Shown here: positions 18,057 through 26,999 of the stretch, one piece after another
Layout: every line of letters starts with the position of its first letter
Position numbering within the stretch: the first letter of the stretch is position 1
Assembly (NCBI GenBank): GCA_038206765.1
Contig: JBBRAM010000012.1
Location: 50,852 to 114,851, forward strand
Reading direction: 5' to 3'
DNA length: 64,000 nt
DNA from: UKL13-2 sp038206765
GTDB lineage: Bacteria; Pseudomonadota; Gammaproteobacteria; Burkholderiales; Usitatibacteraceae
Notes under the pieces: model-generated
Databases searched by the model: none
Told to the model about the DNA's origin: nothing
Seen by the model: the letters and a program-made list of their open reading frames with translations, nothing else
Program-made: the position numbers and the translations under genes

Positions 18057-19172
18057 CTACCCCAGCGCTTTCACCAAAAAAGGCAGGCTCACTTCCATCC
18101 GATAATCAACGCTCGAGTGGGTGTCGTCAAACTCTTCATAGCGATGCTTGATACCCACCTCCACTAGGCGCTTACTCAAAATTCGAGCGCCGTAATGAAT
18201 ACTGTATTGGTCACGCCAACCGCAATCGATATAAATGGCGCTCAGTGACTTTAAATTTTCTTTATATTTTTCGACGAGATAAATTGGGTCATGCTTAAGC
18301 CAATTTTTCCAACGTGCGTCGATCAACTCACCCGTTTCCAAATTAAACGGCAGGCGAAACCCCAATGGCGCTTTTGGGTCGGGATCGTAACTGGCAGACA
18401 TCGCCATCATCATCAGGGCATGTCCCTCAGCATCCGATAGCTTTTCTTTTTTCCAGACAGTGTTGAGGAAGTTTTTAACGCGGCTATCGTCAATGCCTTT
18501 ATTGGCATTTTTTTCTTCTCGTTTGACGTTAATAATGCCCGGAACCCTTGGACTGGCGCGGTGTTTCATCAATTCTGTCAGCGTGCGTGGCCAATCATTC
18601 ATGTACACAAAATCAAAATACGCATCACCGGAATGGCTTGCGATTGCGCCCCAATATTTGGCGTATTTCATACCGTGAATCACCGCGCCATACCCGCCGG
18701 ATGATTTGCCAAAACAGCCGCGGTGATCGCGGCTGGCCTTGGTGCGAAATGATTGATCAACGAAGGGGATTAATTCTTGGGTAATGTAATCCGCATAGTT
18801 TCCTATCGCCGATGAGTTGATATATTGGTTCCCTCCCAATGCGGTGAAGCAATCGGGTAAGACAATGATCGCGGGGGCCATTTTGCCTTCATGAATCAAC
18901 CGCGCGGCGCGCTCAGGGATATTCTCGTCGAAGCCGCGCCAGTTGATGTGGCTCAGCCCCGAACCCATGAAGCCGACTAAATCGTATAGAACCGGAAAGC
19001 GTTTTGGTGCTTTCGTGACCGTGGCAACATCGTATTGCGGCGGCAGCCACACCGCTAGTTTTCGCTTGGGCGAATCGCCTAACAATTTGGGAATACTCGC
19101 CTTGAGAATCTTGGAATCATGTTCAAGGATTACAGTGCGGCCCAGCGGATAGTTTGGGTGTTTTAAGGCCAT
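18057..19172 (-). CDS. Esterase D-like alpha/beta hydrolase (enterochelin-esterase superfamily)
   Basis: This 371-residue protein has a putative-esterase (PF00756-type) fold. It shows VLYDLVGFMGSG near the start of the core, the nucleophile elbow GKSSGGYGAV, and a C-terminal DDTHSSVDYR stretch that fits the catalytic His. No signal peptide is evident. The substrate is unknown; related proteins act on S-formylglutathione, enterochelin or acyl esters. It is a single gene with no co-directional close neighbour. Confidence 0.82.
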   Translation of the reverse strand: MALKHPNYPLGRTVILEHDSKILKASIPKLLGDSPKRKLAVWLPPQYDVATVTKAPKRFPVLYDLVGFMGSGLSHINWRGFDENIPERAARLIHEGKMAPAIIVLPDCFTALGGNQYINSSAIGNYADYITQELIPFVDQSFRTKASRDHRGCFGKSSGGYGAVIHGMKYAKYWGAIASHSGDAYFDFVYMNDWPRTLTELMKHRASPRVPGIINVKREEKNANKGIDDSRVKNFLNTVWKKEKLSDAEGHALMMMAMSASYDPDPKAPLGFRLPFNLETGELIDARWKNWLKHDPIYLVEKYKENLKSLSAIYIDCGWRDQYSIHYGARILSKRLVEVGIKHRYEEFDDTHSSVDYRMEVSLPFLVKALG

Positions 19173-19243
19173 GAATGATTCTCCGTATTCGCGTTGTTAG
19201 ATATTAGATAAGCAGATATGCCAACTTGTCCGTCCATTCAACC

Positions 19244-19909
19244 TCATTGCAAAACATCACCAATCATAGCCGCTGCACGACACTTTGCTTTGGCTTCGCC
19301 CGGCTCGACCACCGTAACATCCAAATCACGCAACAGGCCGTCTTTGAGGCCATATACCCAGCCGTGCACAGCAACATCCTGGCCGCGCTCCCACGCATCA
19401 CGAACAATCGTCGTTTGGCAGACGTTGGCGACTTGCTCGATCACGTTCAGCTCACACAAGCGATCTACGCGGGCGTTCGACAAACCAATTGCTGCAAGTG
19501 CGGTGGCGTGCTTATCACGCAAATCGTTAATATGGCGCAGCCAGTTATCGACCAAACCCAGACGATCACCGAACAATGCGGCACGAACACCGCTACAGCC
19601 ATAGTGGCCGACCACCATGATGTGTTCAACTTTCAAAACATCAACCGCAAACTGAATCACCGACAAACAATTCAAATCGGTATGCACGACCACGTTGGCG
19701 ATATTGCGATGCACGAACACTTCGCCCGGCATGAGGCCGACAATTTCATTTGCGGGCACACGACTATCGGAACAGCCGATCCAGAGAAATTTTGGGTTTT
19801 GCTGTTTGGCTAGCTGCTGAAAAAAATCAGGGTTGTTCGCCAAAATGCGATCCGCCCATACCCGATTTTTTTGGAATAATTCTTCTAAGTTTTTATCGAG
19901 TAAGGTCAT
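19244..19909 (-). CDS. can: Beta-class carbonic anhydrase
   Basis: This 221-residue protein is typical for the Can type. Zinc ligands are Cys46 and Asp48 in CSDSR, then His102 and Cys105 in GHYGC. It interconverts CO2 and bicarbonate in the cytoplasm and supplies bicarbonate for carboxylations. It appears to be transcribed alone, between the esterase gene and asnS. Confidence 0.96.
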   Translation of the reverse strand: MTLLDKNLEELFQKNRVWADRILANNPDFFQQLAKQQNPKFLWIGCSDSRVPANEIVGLMPGEVFVHRNIANVVVHTDLNCLSVIQFAVDVLKVEHIMVVGHYGCSGVRAALFGDRLGLVDNWLRHINDLRDKHATALAAIGLSNARVDRLCELNVIEQVANVCQTTIVRDAWERGQDVAVHGWVYGLKDGLLRDLDVTVVEPGEAKAKCRAAAMIGDVLQ

Positions 19910-20024
19910 ATTTTTGGGTTTCTGTGTTGCTCAGTAAAAACAACAAACCCTAGCATTGACAGCACTTTACAAGCAAAAGCGCTTTGAACGGCACGCTGGG
20001 CGGGGACTTTGTCAGTTTAATTGC

Positions 20025-21470
20025 CTAGTATCTTGCGCTACCCGGCGTGCGCGGGAACGGAATCACATCGCGCACATTGCTGAGCCCCGTCACATATGAA
20101 ATCGTGCGTTCAAAACCCAAGCCAAAGCCTGCATGTGGCACAGTGCCATAGCGGCGCAGATCCCGATACCAGCTGTAATGCGCGGGATCAAGGCCGCTTT
20201 CGATCATGCGTGAATCGAGCACATCCAAACGCTCTTCGCGCTGCGAACCGCCGATGATCTCACCGATGCCAGGCGCCAACACATCCATCGCCGCAACTGT
20301 TTTATGGTCGTCATTTAAGCGCATGTAAAACGCTTTGATTTCTTTCGGATAGTTCATCAAAATCACCGGACCACCGACGTGCTTTTCAGCCAAAAAGCGC
20401 TCGTGCTCGCTTTGCAAATCAATGCCCCATTTCACGGGATACTCAAATTTCTCTTTGGTGGTTTCTAAAATTTTGATCGCCTCTGTGTAATCCATCCGCA
20501 CGAATTCACGATCGATCATGCCTTGCAATTTGGCAATCAGCCCTGGTTCAATGCGCTCATCAAAAAACGCCATATCGTCGGGACGCTCGGCCAGCACCGC
20601 TTTAAAAACATACTTCAACAGCGCTTCAGCAAGCGAAGCATCCATCGCCAAATCAGCAAACGCAATCTCGGGCTCAATCATCCAAAATTCGGCCAAGTGG
20701 CGCGAGGTATTAGAATTTTCAGCGCGGAAGGTCGGGCCGAAGGTATAAACCTTTGAGAGCGCCATGCAATAGGTTTCGACGTTCAATTGGCCGGAGACAG
20801 TCAAGAAAGCTTCGCGACCAAAAAAGTCTTTGCTGAAATCCACTTTACCAACATTGGTGTTATCGGCGCCGTCATCTGCATTTTGCTTAATCAGCGGCAG
20901 GTTTTGCAAATCCAGCGTGGAGACGCGGAATAACTCGCCCGCACCTTCAGCATCCGACGCGGTGATGATCGGCGTGTTGACCCACAGATAACCACTCTCA
21001 TGAAAAAATCGATGAATTGCCGCTGCCACCGTATGCCGCACACGCGTGGCCGCACCGATCACATTGGTACGCGGGCGCAGGTGTGCGACCTCACGTAGAA
21101 ATTCCATCGTATGTGCTTTGGGTGTGATCGGGTAAGTGTCAGGATCATCGACCCAGCCGATGACCTTCACCTCGGTTGCCTGCATTTCAAACGGCTGGCC
21201 TTTTGCCGGAGATGGCACGATCAAACCGGTCGCCTCCACCGCGCAGCCAGCGGTGAGCTTGATAACTTCGTCACTATAGTTCGCCAACGTATTTGGCACC
21301 ACCACTTGGACCGGATGAAAACAGGATCCGTCAGAGACGCTCACAAACGAAATACCCGCCTTAGAATCACGGCGTGTTTTAACCCAGCCTTTGATGGTGA
21401 TGGGGGTGTCGGGCGCGGCTTTGCCGGCGAGGATTTCGGTACAGGTGAGTGTGGTGTATGTTGTGGTCAT
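20025..21470 (-). CDS. asnS: Asparaginyl-tRNA synthetase
   Basis: This 481-residue class IIb synthetase has an N-terminal OB-fold anticodon-binding domain (ITIKGWVKTRRDSKAG). Its catalytic core has motif 2 FRAENSNTSRHLAEF and motif 3 GFGLGFERTISY. HLAEFWMIEPE marks AsnRS rather than AspRS. The frame is open for 38 more codons upstream from another ATG, but that extension is not family-like, so the ATG at 21470 (protein MTTTYTTLTC) is preferred. Confidence 0.96.
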   Translation of the reverse strand: MTTTYTTLTCTEILAGKAAPDTPITIKGWVKTRRDSKAGISFVSVSDGSCFHPVQVVVPNTLANYSDEVIKLTAGCAVEATGLIVPSPAKGQPFEMQATEVKVIGWVDDPDTYPITPKAHTMEFLREVAHLRPRTNVIGAATRVRHTVAAAIHRFFHESGYLWVNTPIITASDAEGAGELFRVSTLDLQNLPLIKQNADDGADNTNVGKVDFSKDFFGREAFLTVSGQLNVETYCMALSKVYTFGPTFRAENSNTSRHLAEFWMIEPEIAFADLAMDASLAEALLKYVFKAVLAERPDDMAFFDERIEPGLIAKLQGMIDREFVRMDYTEAIKILETTKEKFEYPVKWGIDLQSEHERFLAEKHVGGPVILMNYPKEIKAFYMRLNDDHKTVAAMDVLAPGIGEIIGGSQREERLDVLDSRMIESGLDPAHYSWYRDLRRYGTVPHAGFGLGFERTISYVTGLSNVRDVIPFPRTPGSARY

Positions 21471-21677
21471 GGCGCCGGATTCAAAATGAGTGAAGATGCG
21501 AATTTTACCTGTTATCGCTCTTAGCGGGGACTCGAGCGCCATTTGAAATAGAAAGCACCACAACCCCAACTGCGCATTACGCACGGTTCCGACAATTTTG
21601 ACGGCTGTTCCATCGTCGATTTTAGGACTCTCATCGCAATCCCTCCCACGGCGAGATCAGATTTAAACTTGCTCTGT

Positions 21678-22352
21678 CTATTTATTTGCTAGCGCTGCAA
21701 ACTCATCCCAGTGCAATGTCTCAACGCCTTGCCTTGCGTTAAATACATTCACCGCAATTGCCGCCCCCAACTGCTCAACCAGAATGCTGCGAAACTTGCG
21801 CATTGGGCCAACTAGCAGCGGATCGAACATCGGCATCGCCGTTAACAACACTGCCTGCGATAAACCGTAGCGATTCTCAGGCGTAATAATCATCGACGGC
21901 TGGAACAGGCTCAGGCGGTCGAAATTTAGCGCTTTTATACCCTCCTCCAGCTCGCCTTTGGTGCGCAAATAAAACGAAGCAGATCGCGGGTTCGCGCCAA
22001 CTGCACTGAGCAGTTCAAAATGGCTGACGCCTGCACGCTTACAAGCCTTGGCAAACGCCAACACCGCATCACGGTCAATCTTCACAAACTCAGCTTTGCT
22101 CATCTTGGATGGCTCGCCTACACCGAGCGTGCAAATTGCCGCGTTATGCCCCACCAATAGCGCCTGATATGACGAAGCTGAAAAAATATCAACAGAATGT
22201 TGCTCAATATTTTTCCCAACAATATTTTCTACCGGCCGCCTGCCGAGCAGGGTCAATCGTCCCACCCCGCGCATTTTAGCGAGCGCAAGCGCGATATGGT
22301 TACCAACTGCGCCTGTTGCGCCGAGCATGACGATGGAATTAGCCGTTGGCAT
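21678..22352 (-). CDS. Atypical SDR-family NAD(P)-binding protein
   Basis: This protein has about 224 residues. The dinucleotide-binding motif GATGAVGNH lies near the N-terminus and HFELLSAVGAN fits the SDR core. It resembles the NAD(P)H-binding atypical SDR group (HTATIP2/TIP30-like), which often lacks a full catalytic triad. The start at 22352 places the Rossmann motif at the usual distance; an ATG at 22418 is in frame but lies within the preceding GNAT gene. It overlaps the 3' end of that broken gene by about 14 bp, so the two were probably co-transcribed. Confidence 0.8.
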   Translation of the reverse strand: MPTANSIVMLGATGAVGNHIALALAKMRGVGRLTLLGRRPVENIVGKNIEQHSVDIFSASSYQALLVGHNAAICTLGVGEPSKMSKAEFVKIDRDAVLAFAKACKRAGVSHFELLSAVGANPRSASFYLRTKGELEEGIKALNFDRLSLFQPSMIITPENRYGLSQAVLLTAMPMFDPLLVGPMRKFRSILVEQLGAAIAVNVFNARQGVETLHWDEFAALANK

Positions 22353-22905
22353 CGCAACTTTTCCGACAAGCTCCGACGCACTTTTCAAGCTTAACCATTT
22401 TGGTACCAGTCGTTTCATGCGGTTGTGCTTCGGCTATTGCATAACCATGCTTCTCATAAAGCCGAATGAGCGCAAAATTAGTTGCTGATGTCCAAGTAGC
22501 AAATTTGGGGAGCGCCAGCGTTTGAAACCAAGCCTCGCCTGCACGCAACAACTGATCAGCAACGCCGGCACGTCGCGCTGCGGGGATGACATAAGTTGTG
22601 GAAATGAGGCCGAGAGCATGGCTCGCCAAATCTCCCGAACCCGCGTCGCGACGAACAATGGTGTGGCCCAAAATATTGCCCTCTAAATTTTCTTGGTTTT
22701 CGCGGACCGCCAAAAACACTTTTGCCAAAACATCCTTACCGTTCAGATGCCAACGAACGCGCTCGCGTCACCAATCCATTGAATAGAGCGCTGTGCCAAT
22801 GGCCTCTCCCTCCACTTCAATTAAAGTCGCCCTCATTCGTTGGGCGACGATCTCAATTTGAGCGTCTGAACGAGGGTCTATTTCTCTGATCTCGAACGGA
22901 TGCAT
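22339..22905 (-). pseudogene. GNAT-family N-acetyltransferase interrupted by an in-frame TGA
   Basis: Reading from the ATG at 22905, the frame gives 45 residues (MHPFEIREIDPRSD to TALYSMDW), then TGA at 22770. It resumes in the same frame as RERVRWHLNGKDVL and runs to the stop at 22339. The downstream part holds the GNAT acetyl-CoA region (AARRAGVADQLL) and a C-terminal ALIRLYEKHGYAI typical of the fold. With the stop read through, the protein is about 188 residues, normal for a small GNAT. The simplest explanation is a recent nonsense mutation or a base error. A shortened protein from an internal TTG would lack the first strand and helices. Confidence 0.75.
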
Positions 22906-22973
22906 ACGCAAAAATTTCGTCGGTAAAGTCTCAGGACGTCCGCTTAAAATGCAAGAATATTAATGAACGTGGG

Positions 22974-23174
22974 TCACCTATGTTCAAGTTTATTCAAGCT
23001 TCGCCCGCTGAGCGCAATCGCGGTTTCCCACTGCGCTTCAAGGCGCGTTAGTCGACGATCATGTTCCCGGATCTCTTTCGAAATTTCTTTGAGCGTTTCA
23101 CCAGCACGCTTGACGTCATCGGTTAATTTCAAAGCTTCTTTAATCGCAGAAAGCGCTTCGCCGATGGCGCTCAT
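22974..23174 (-). CDS. Small coiled-coil-prone protein of unknown function
   Basis: This 66-residue, charged, helix-rich protein (AIKEALKLTDDVKRAGETLK) looks able to form a coiled coil. Its ATG overlaps the stop of the upstream gene as ATGA, so the two are translationally coupled. No domain is recognised. The tight pairing of two small basic/helical proteins recalls plasmid- or phage-type accessory modules, but nothing proves a toxin-antitoxin role. Confidence 0.6.
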   Translation of the reverse strand: MSAIGEALSAIKEALKLTDDVKRAGETLKEISKEIREHDRRLTRLEAQWETAIALSGRSLNKLEHR

Positions 23175-23554
23175 GACTGCGCTCTCACGCGTTGACGCAC
23201 CGGTGTGGCGGGGCCAGGTTTAGTGGGTTTTCCGACGGTCGTTTTTGCGTGCCGTCTGGTTACTGCATTAATACTAACGACCTTTTCCCGCCCGGTTGCG
23301 GCGCGAGCACGGTGCAGCTCGGCCAGCATCGCTTGCGCTTCGTCTAAGCCAGATTTAAGTGATTTTTTTGCATCGCGCACCCGCTCACGCAATTCGACCA
23401 CAAGAGCAGCCAGCATGACATCGTCAGCGCTCGGCTTCAGCTCGCAGCGCGTACGCACCAGTTCGCCCACGCTCACGCCTTCGCGCTTGGCTTCACTGGT
23501 CAGGAAGGCTTTAAATTGGGGAGATGTTAACAGGGTGACGCGCTCGGTTTTCAT
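23171..23554 (-). CDS. Small protein with an RHH-like N-terminus, unknown function
   Basis: This 127-residue protein begins MKTERVTLLTSPQFKAFL, then EAKREGVSVGELVRTR. The spacing fits the strand-helix-helix of a ribbon-helix-helix or MobC-like DNA binder. The middle is helical and the last 30 residues are basic and Pro/Arg-rich. It is the first gene of a two-gene unit with the overlapping 66-residue protein. DNA binding is inferred. Confidence 0.6.
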   Translation of the reverse strand: MKTERVTLLTSPQFKAFLTSEAKREGVSVGELVRTRCELKPSADDVMLAALVVELRERVRDAKKSLKSGLDEAQAMLAELHRARAATGREKVVSINAVTRRHAKTTVGKPTKPGPATPVRQRVRAQS

Positions 23555-23864
23555 GTCAAGCTGCTTTCCGAAAGGTTATTCATATGCACATGATAATGTG
23601 TAGGTTTTCAATGGTCAAGTGTTAGGCCATTTTTACACTTCAAATCTAATTGCCTCTTAGTTGCCTCTTAGGCTGAATGCGTGAACAATACTCGGGACAT
23701 CAGCTTGCCATTTAGTCAACACGAATGATATTGCCAACCCTCGATACCAGCGATTATGCCAATGATGACGGCGGCATCGCCCAATAGATTGTCAAACCCC
23801 AAAGCCAGAAATGCTCGCAGCGCAGTGGGGAGAACGGGGATTTTGTTCAACTAATACCGTTTCG
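23555..23864. other. Intergenic region with an 11-bp direct repeat
   Basis: There is no credible gene in this 310-bp stretch. TTGCCTCTTAG is repeated twice in tandem at 23650-23671. The region should contain the promoter of the RHH-like two-gene unit, but no clear -35/-10 pair is convincing. Confidence 0.5.
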
Positions 23865-24182
23865 CTAAACCGCCCAAGTCCCAAAATTATCGCCCGGCAA
23901 ATCGGCGAGCGCGGTAAATTTCTTCCAGCATTGGTCGATGTTTTTTTGTTTCGCAAAAAACGACAACTCCTCGAGCATTTGGTTAATTCCTTTCGAAGCA
24001 CCAAAGTGCTCTGCATTTAATGTTCGCAGCGCGGGGATTTGGGTGTTAATTATTTCGCCGTAACGCATCGCGATCTCGGCGGGGTTGGCGTTTTTGATGC
24101 CGTGCAAATGTTCGCGGATTTTTTCTTGGATGGCAGCGGCTTGAAAAATGACCTTGGTATCGGGTTTGTCTGATGGCGTCAT
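23865..24182 (-). CDS. Hypothetical cytoplasmic protein
   Basis: This 105-residue soluble, mostly helical protein has no signal peptide or recognised motif. It contains one Cys, and the C-terminal half (NQMLEELSFFAKQKNIDQCW) looks amphipathic. It is divergent from srkA, with a 10-bp repeat array in the shared upstream region. Codon choice looks ordinary. The function is unknown. Confidence 0.55.
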   Translation of the reverse strand: MTPSDKPDTKVIFQAAAIQEKIREHLHGIKNANPAEIAMRYGEIINTQIPALRTLNAEHFGASKGINQMLEELSFFAKQKNIDQCWKKFTALADLPGDNFGTWAV

Positions 24183-24240
24183 TGACGTTTAGCCTTTCTG
24201 TAATGAATGCTCTGGCTGTCATTATAGGTTGCAAACCCCT

Positions 24241-24290
24241 GTGGGTTGCGGTGGGTTGCGCTGTGTTGCGGTGTATTACAGTGTGTTGCG
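24241..24290. repeat. 10-bp repeat array, five units
   Basis: Five consecutive 10-bp units (GTGGGTTGCG twice, then CTGTGTTGCG, GTGTATTACA and GTGTGTTGCG) lie 40 bp before the srkA start, between divergent genes. The period is close to one helical turn, so the same face of the DNA is presented each time. This could be a repeated protein-binding site or slippage. Confidence 0.7.
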
Positions 24291-24329
24291 AATAGCGTGG
24301 CGGGCAACGATGATCGGTAGAATGGCGGA

Positions 24330-25367
24330 ATGCACAATACGACGAACACAACACGACATGCGCAGCCCTATGCGGCTTTAAGCCCTGATCTGATTCTGGA
24401 TGCGATAGATGATGCAATCCAGATTATGGGGCATCGCACTGATGGCCGCTTGTTCGCGCTGAACAGCTATGAAAATCGCGTTTATCAAATCGGAATTGAG
24501 GGCCAGCCGCCAATAGTGGCGAAGTTTTATCGGCCCGACCGCTGGACAAATGCGCAGATTTTGGAAGAGCATGCGTTCGTATTTGAGCTGGATGAGCGGG
24601 AAGTGCCAGTCGTCGCGCCACTGGTGCTGAACGGCCAATCGCTTCACGAATTTAAAGGTTTCCGATTTTCCGTTTTCCCCAAGCGTGGCGGCCGCGCACC
24701 CGAACTGGATCGCCCCGAAGTTCTTGAATGGATTGGCCGGTTCATGGGGCGGATTCATGCGGTCGGTGCGATCAAGCCTTACGCGCATCGGCCCACCCAC
24801 AATCTGACCACGTTTGGCACCGAGCCGCGCGATTTTTTGTTGGCAAGTGATTTTATTCCCGCTGATTTGCGCGAGGCATGGTCAACGATTGCGCAGCAGG
24901 CACTCGATGGCGTGGCGGCATGCTACGAGCGCGCTGGCGCGGGCGTGGGTGGCAACCCTATTAAGCTGATTCGCCTCCACGGTGATTGCCATGGCGGCAA
25001 TGTCCTCTACACCGACGATGGGCCCCACTTTGTTGATTTCGACGATAGCCGCATGGGGCCCGCCGTGCAGGATTTGTGGATGCTGCTCTCGGGCTCGCGT
25101 GAGGACATGGCGGCACAGTTGCGGGAAGTGATTGAAGCATACGAAGAGTCTCACGAATTTGATCGGCGCGAGCTGCATTTGGTTGAAGCGCTGCGCACGC
25201 TGCGTTTGATTCATTATTCATCATGGCTCGCCCAGCGCTGGGATGACCCCGCCTTCCCGCATGCGTTTCCGTTTTTTAATACGCATCGCTATTGGCAGGA
25301 CCGGATTTTGGAGCTGCGCGAGCAGATCGGCGCGATGATTGAGGGGCCGCTTCAGTTAATGCCGTAG
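24330..25367 (+). CDS. srkA: Stress response serine/threonine protein kinase SrkA (YihE/RdoA)
   Basis: This 345-residue kinase has the APH/choline-kinase fold. Lys65 (IVAKFYRP) fits the nucleotide-binding lysine. The catalytic loop LHGDCHGGN gives Asp219, and VDFDDSRMGP gives the metal-binding Asp236. Length and motifs match E. coli SrkA (328 residues), which protects cells in envelope and redox stress. In enterobacteria it precedes dsbA; here it is followed by unknown genes instead. Confidence 0.9.
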   Translation: MHNTTNTTRHAQPYAALSPDLILDAIDDAIQIMGHRTDGRLFALNSYENRVYQIGIEGQPPIVAKFYRPDRWTNAQILEEHAFVFELDEREVPVVAPLVLNGQSLHEFKGFRFSVFPKRGGRAPELDRPEVLEWIGRFMGRIHAVGAIKPYAHRPTHNLTTFGTEPRDFLLASDFIPADLREAWSTIAQQALDGVAACYERAGAGVGGNPIKLIRLHGDCHGGNVLYTDDGPHFVDFDDSRMGPAVQDLWMLLSGSREDMAAQLREVIEAYEESHEFDRRELHLVEALRTLRLIHYSSWLAQRWDDPAFPHAFPFFNTHRYWQDRILELREQIGAMIEGPLQLMP

Positions 25368-25408
25368 AATTCATCAAATGAAAATACATAGCTTAGGCGA
25401 GAAAATCC

Positions 25409-26515
25409 ATGAAAATTAAATTGATTGTTGCCGCGTTGGTATTGCTGGGCGTTGCGTATTTTGCATTTCAGAAAAATGATGCGCCGTCGGGGACCGAATC
25501 AAAAAATGTTACCGCTACCACACCGAAACTGGGGGCTGCATCGGTATTGAATATCGATCCAAAAATTCGCTCCAACGTGCATGTGAGCACCATTGCACCA
25601 AAGCTTGCCGTCTCGACTGAAATGCAGCTTTTCCGCGACAGAAAAGACTGGCCGGGCATTTACCAACGCGCCAAGAACGGTGCGCAGACTGGTGAAGCGC
25701 AATATTTGCAGGCGGAATTATTGGAGAAATGCGCGAAACGCCCGCCTAGCGCCGACCCGAGAAAAGCAGCCGAAACGCCTGAATCAAAACGCGAGCAATT
25801 CCTAAAAGGATTGGCTGGCAGCGAAGCGCAAAAGACGGTTCGGATCGCCGCCTATGATGCGTTGAACGTCGATGTTTGTGGCGAACTCAAACAAATTGAG
25901 TACAGCAAAGACGACATTGCGCGGCTCACCAAGGCCGCCGCCGATGCCGGTGATCCACATGGTCGTGCTTGGCAATTGATGGGCGATATCCGCAAGGCCA
26001 GTGAAGACGACTTTGCGCTACGCAAAGACCCAAACGGCGGTTCAAGCATACTTGCTCAGGGCGCCCGACCCATGTCAACCTACTTGCTTGCAGATGAGCA
26101 ATGGGAGCAAGTCCGTGGCATGTTGGTCAATGGCGATAGTGGCGTATTAGCAGAATTGAGGCCGTTGCTGGCAAGCACACTAAAGGATGGTAGTCTCAGT
26201 ATCGGTACCGATGGTCAGCCGATTGAGAATCGTGCGCTCTGGTTGGCATTGGGACTCGTCGGCTGCGATCTGGGGCAAAACTGCAGTGCAAATAACCGAC
26301 AGCTGCTTTCAGCATGCGCCTACCAAAACCAATGTGGTTCTGCGAGCCTGCAAGACCATACTTTTTACTACGAATCGTCACCCCACAATGCGCAGCTCGT
26401 TGAAAGCTATCGTCTGGCGATTACGGAAATGATTCGGACGGGCAATTTCAGCAATTTCAACCTCATTCGCGGCACCAGTAATAATGGCAACACCTTTATA
26501 TTCGGCGGCCGCTAA
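25409..26515 (+). CDS. Membrane-anchored or secreted protein of unknown function
   Basis: This 368-residue protein has an N-terminal hydrophobic segment (LIVAALVLLGVAYFAF, about 5-20) without a clear cleavage site, so it may stay anchored with the bulk in the periplasm. The body is helical, with tandem Ala-rich helices recalling Sel1/TPR-like folds (AKNGAQTGEAQYLQAELLEK). A cluster of Cys occurs near residues 285-310. AGGCGAG lies before the ATG. It is followed by a small gene 18 bp downstream. No family is recognised. Confidence 0.6.
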   Translation: MKIKLIVAALVLLGVAYFAFQKNDAPSGTESKNVTATTPKLGAASVLNIDPKIRSNVHVSTIAPKLAVSTEMQLFRDRKDWPGIYQRAKNGAQTGEAQYLQAELLEKCAKRPPSADPRKAAETPESKREQFLKGLAGSEAQKTVRIAAYDALNVDVCGELKQIEYSKDDIARLTKAAADAGDPHGRAWQLMGDIRKASEDDFALRKDPNGGSSILAQGARPMSTYLLADEQWEQVRGMLVNGDSGVLAELRPLLASTLKDGSLSIGTDGQPIENRALWLALGLVGCDLGQNCSANNRQLLSACAYQNQCGSASLQDHTFYYESSPHNAQLVESYRLAITEMIRTGNFSNFNLIRGTSNNGNTFIFGGR

Positions 26516-26533
26516 ACCAATTGGAGAACCAAC

Positions 26534-26803
26534 ATGACCATGAAACGAACCGAACTCGCCAAAAGCAAAATGTTAAAAGCCGCCAACATGATGAAAGCCA
26601 TTGGCATACCCGACCGCTTCGGCAAGGGCAGCGTGATTCTGGATCGTAAAGAACAACGCAAACTCGACCAGGCTGCTGGCTTAATCCCCTTCGCTTGCAA
26701 ATTACCAGCAGATTTGGTGAAGGCGCTAACGGCAGAAATTGACAAGCGCGGCGGTAACGCGAATGAAGTGGTGGCGGAGATGTTGGCGAAGGCGTTGAAG
26801 TAG
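26534..26803 (+). CDS. Small basic protein of unknown function
   Basis: This 89-residue protein is rich in Lys and Met. The second half (LPADLVKALTAEIDKRGG, then NEVVAEMLAKAL) looks like the two helices of a ribbon-helix-helix type DNA-binding fold. It lies 18 bp after the membrane-anchored unknown protein and is probably co-transcribed. The role is inferred only. Confidence 0.55.
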   Translation: MTMKRTELAKSKMLKAANMMKAIGIPDRFGKGSVILDRKEQRKLDQAAGLIPFACKLPADLVKALTAEIDKRGGNANEVVAEMLAKALK

Positions 26804-26999
26804 CCCGGCATCTCACTATCGGAGCAGTCGCACGAGATTTCAAGCCCGCCCCAACAGCAAAGCGCATCGCACCAAAAGTAGAAAATATCCGCTCTCTGCC
26901 CGATGGTTCCCCAGCAGACCATAACCGTCGATCCCTACCACTGCCGTGGCTTTTGGCGCAAAGTTGGGTTTCGATATTCTTGGTTCAGCAGAAGGCAAC

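Noticed and set aside
22768..22770. TGA as a selenocysteine codon
   Set aside because: GNAT enzymes have no known selenocysteine site and no clear SECIS-like hairpin follows. A nonsense change or base error is simpler.
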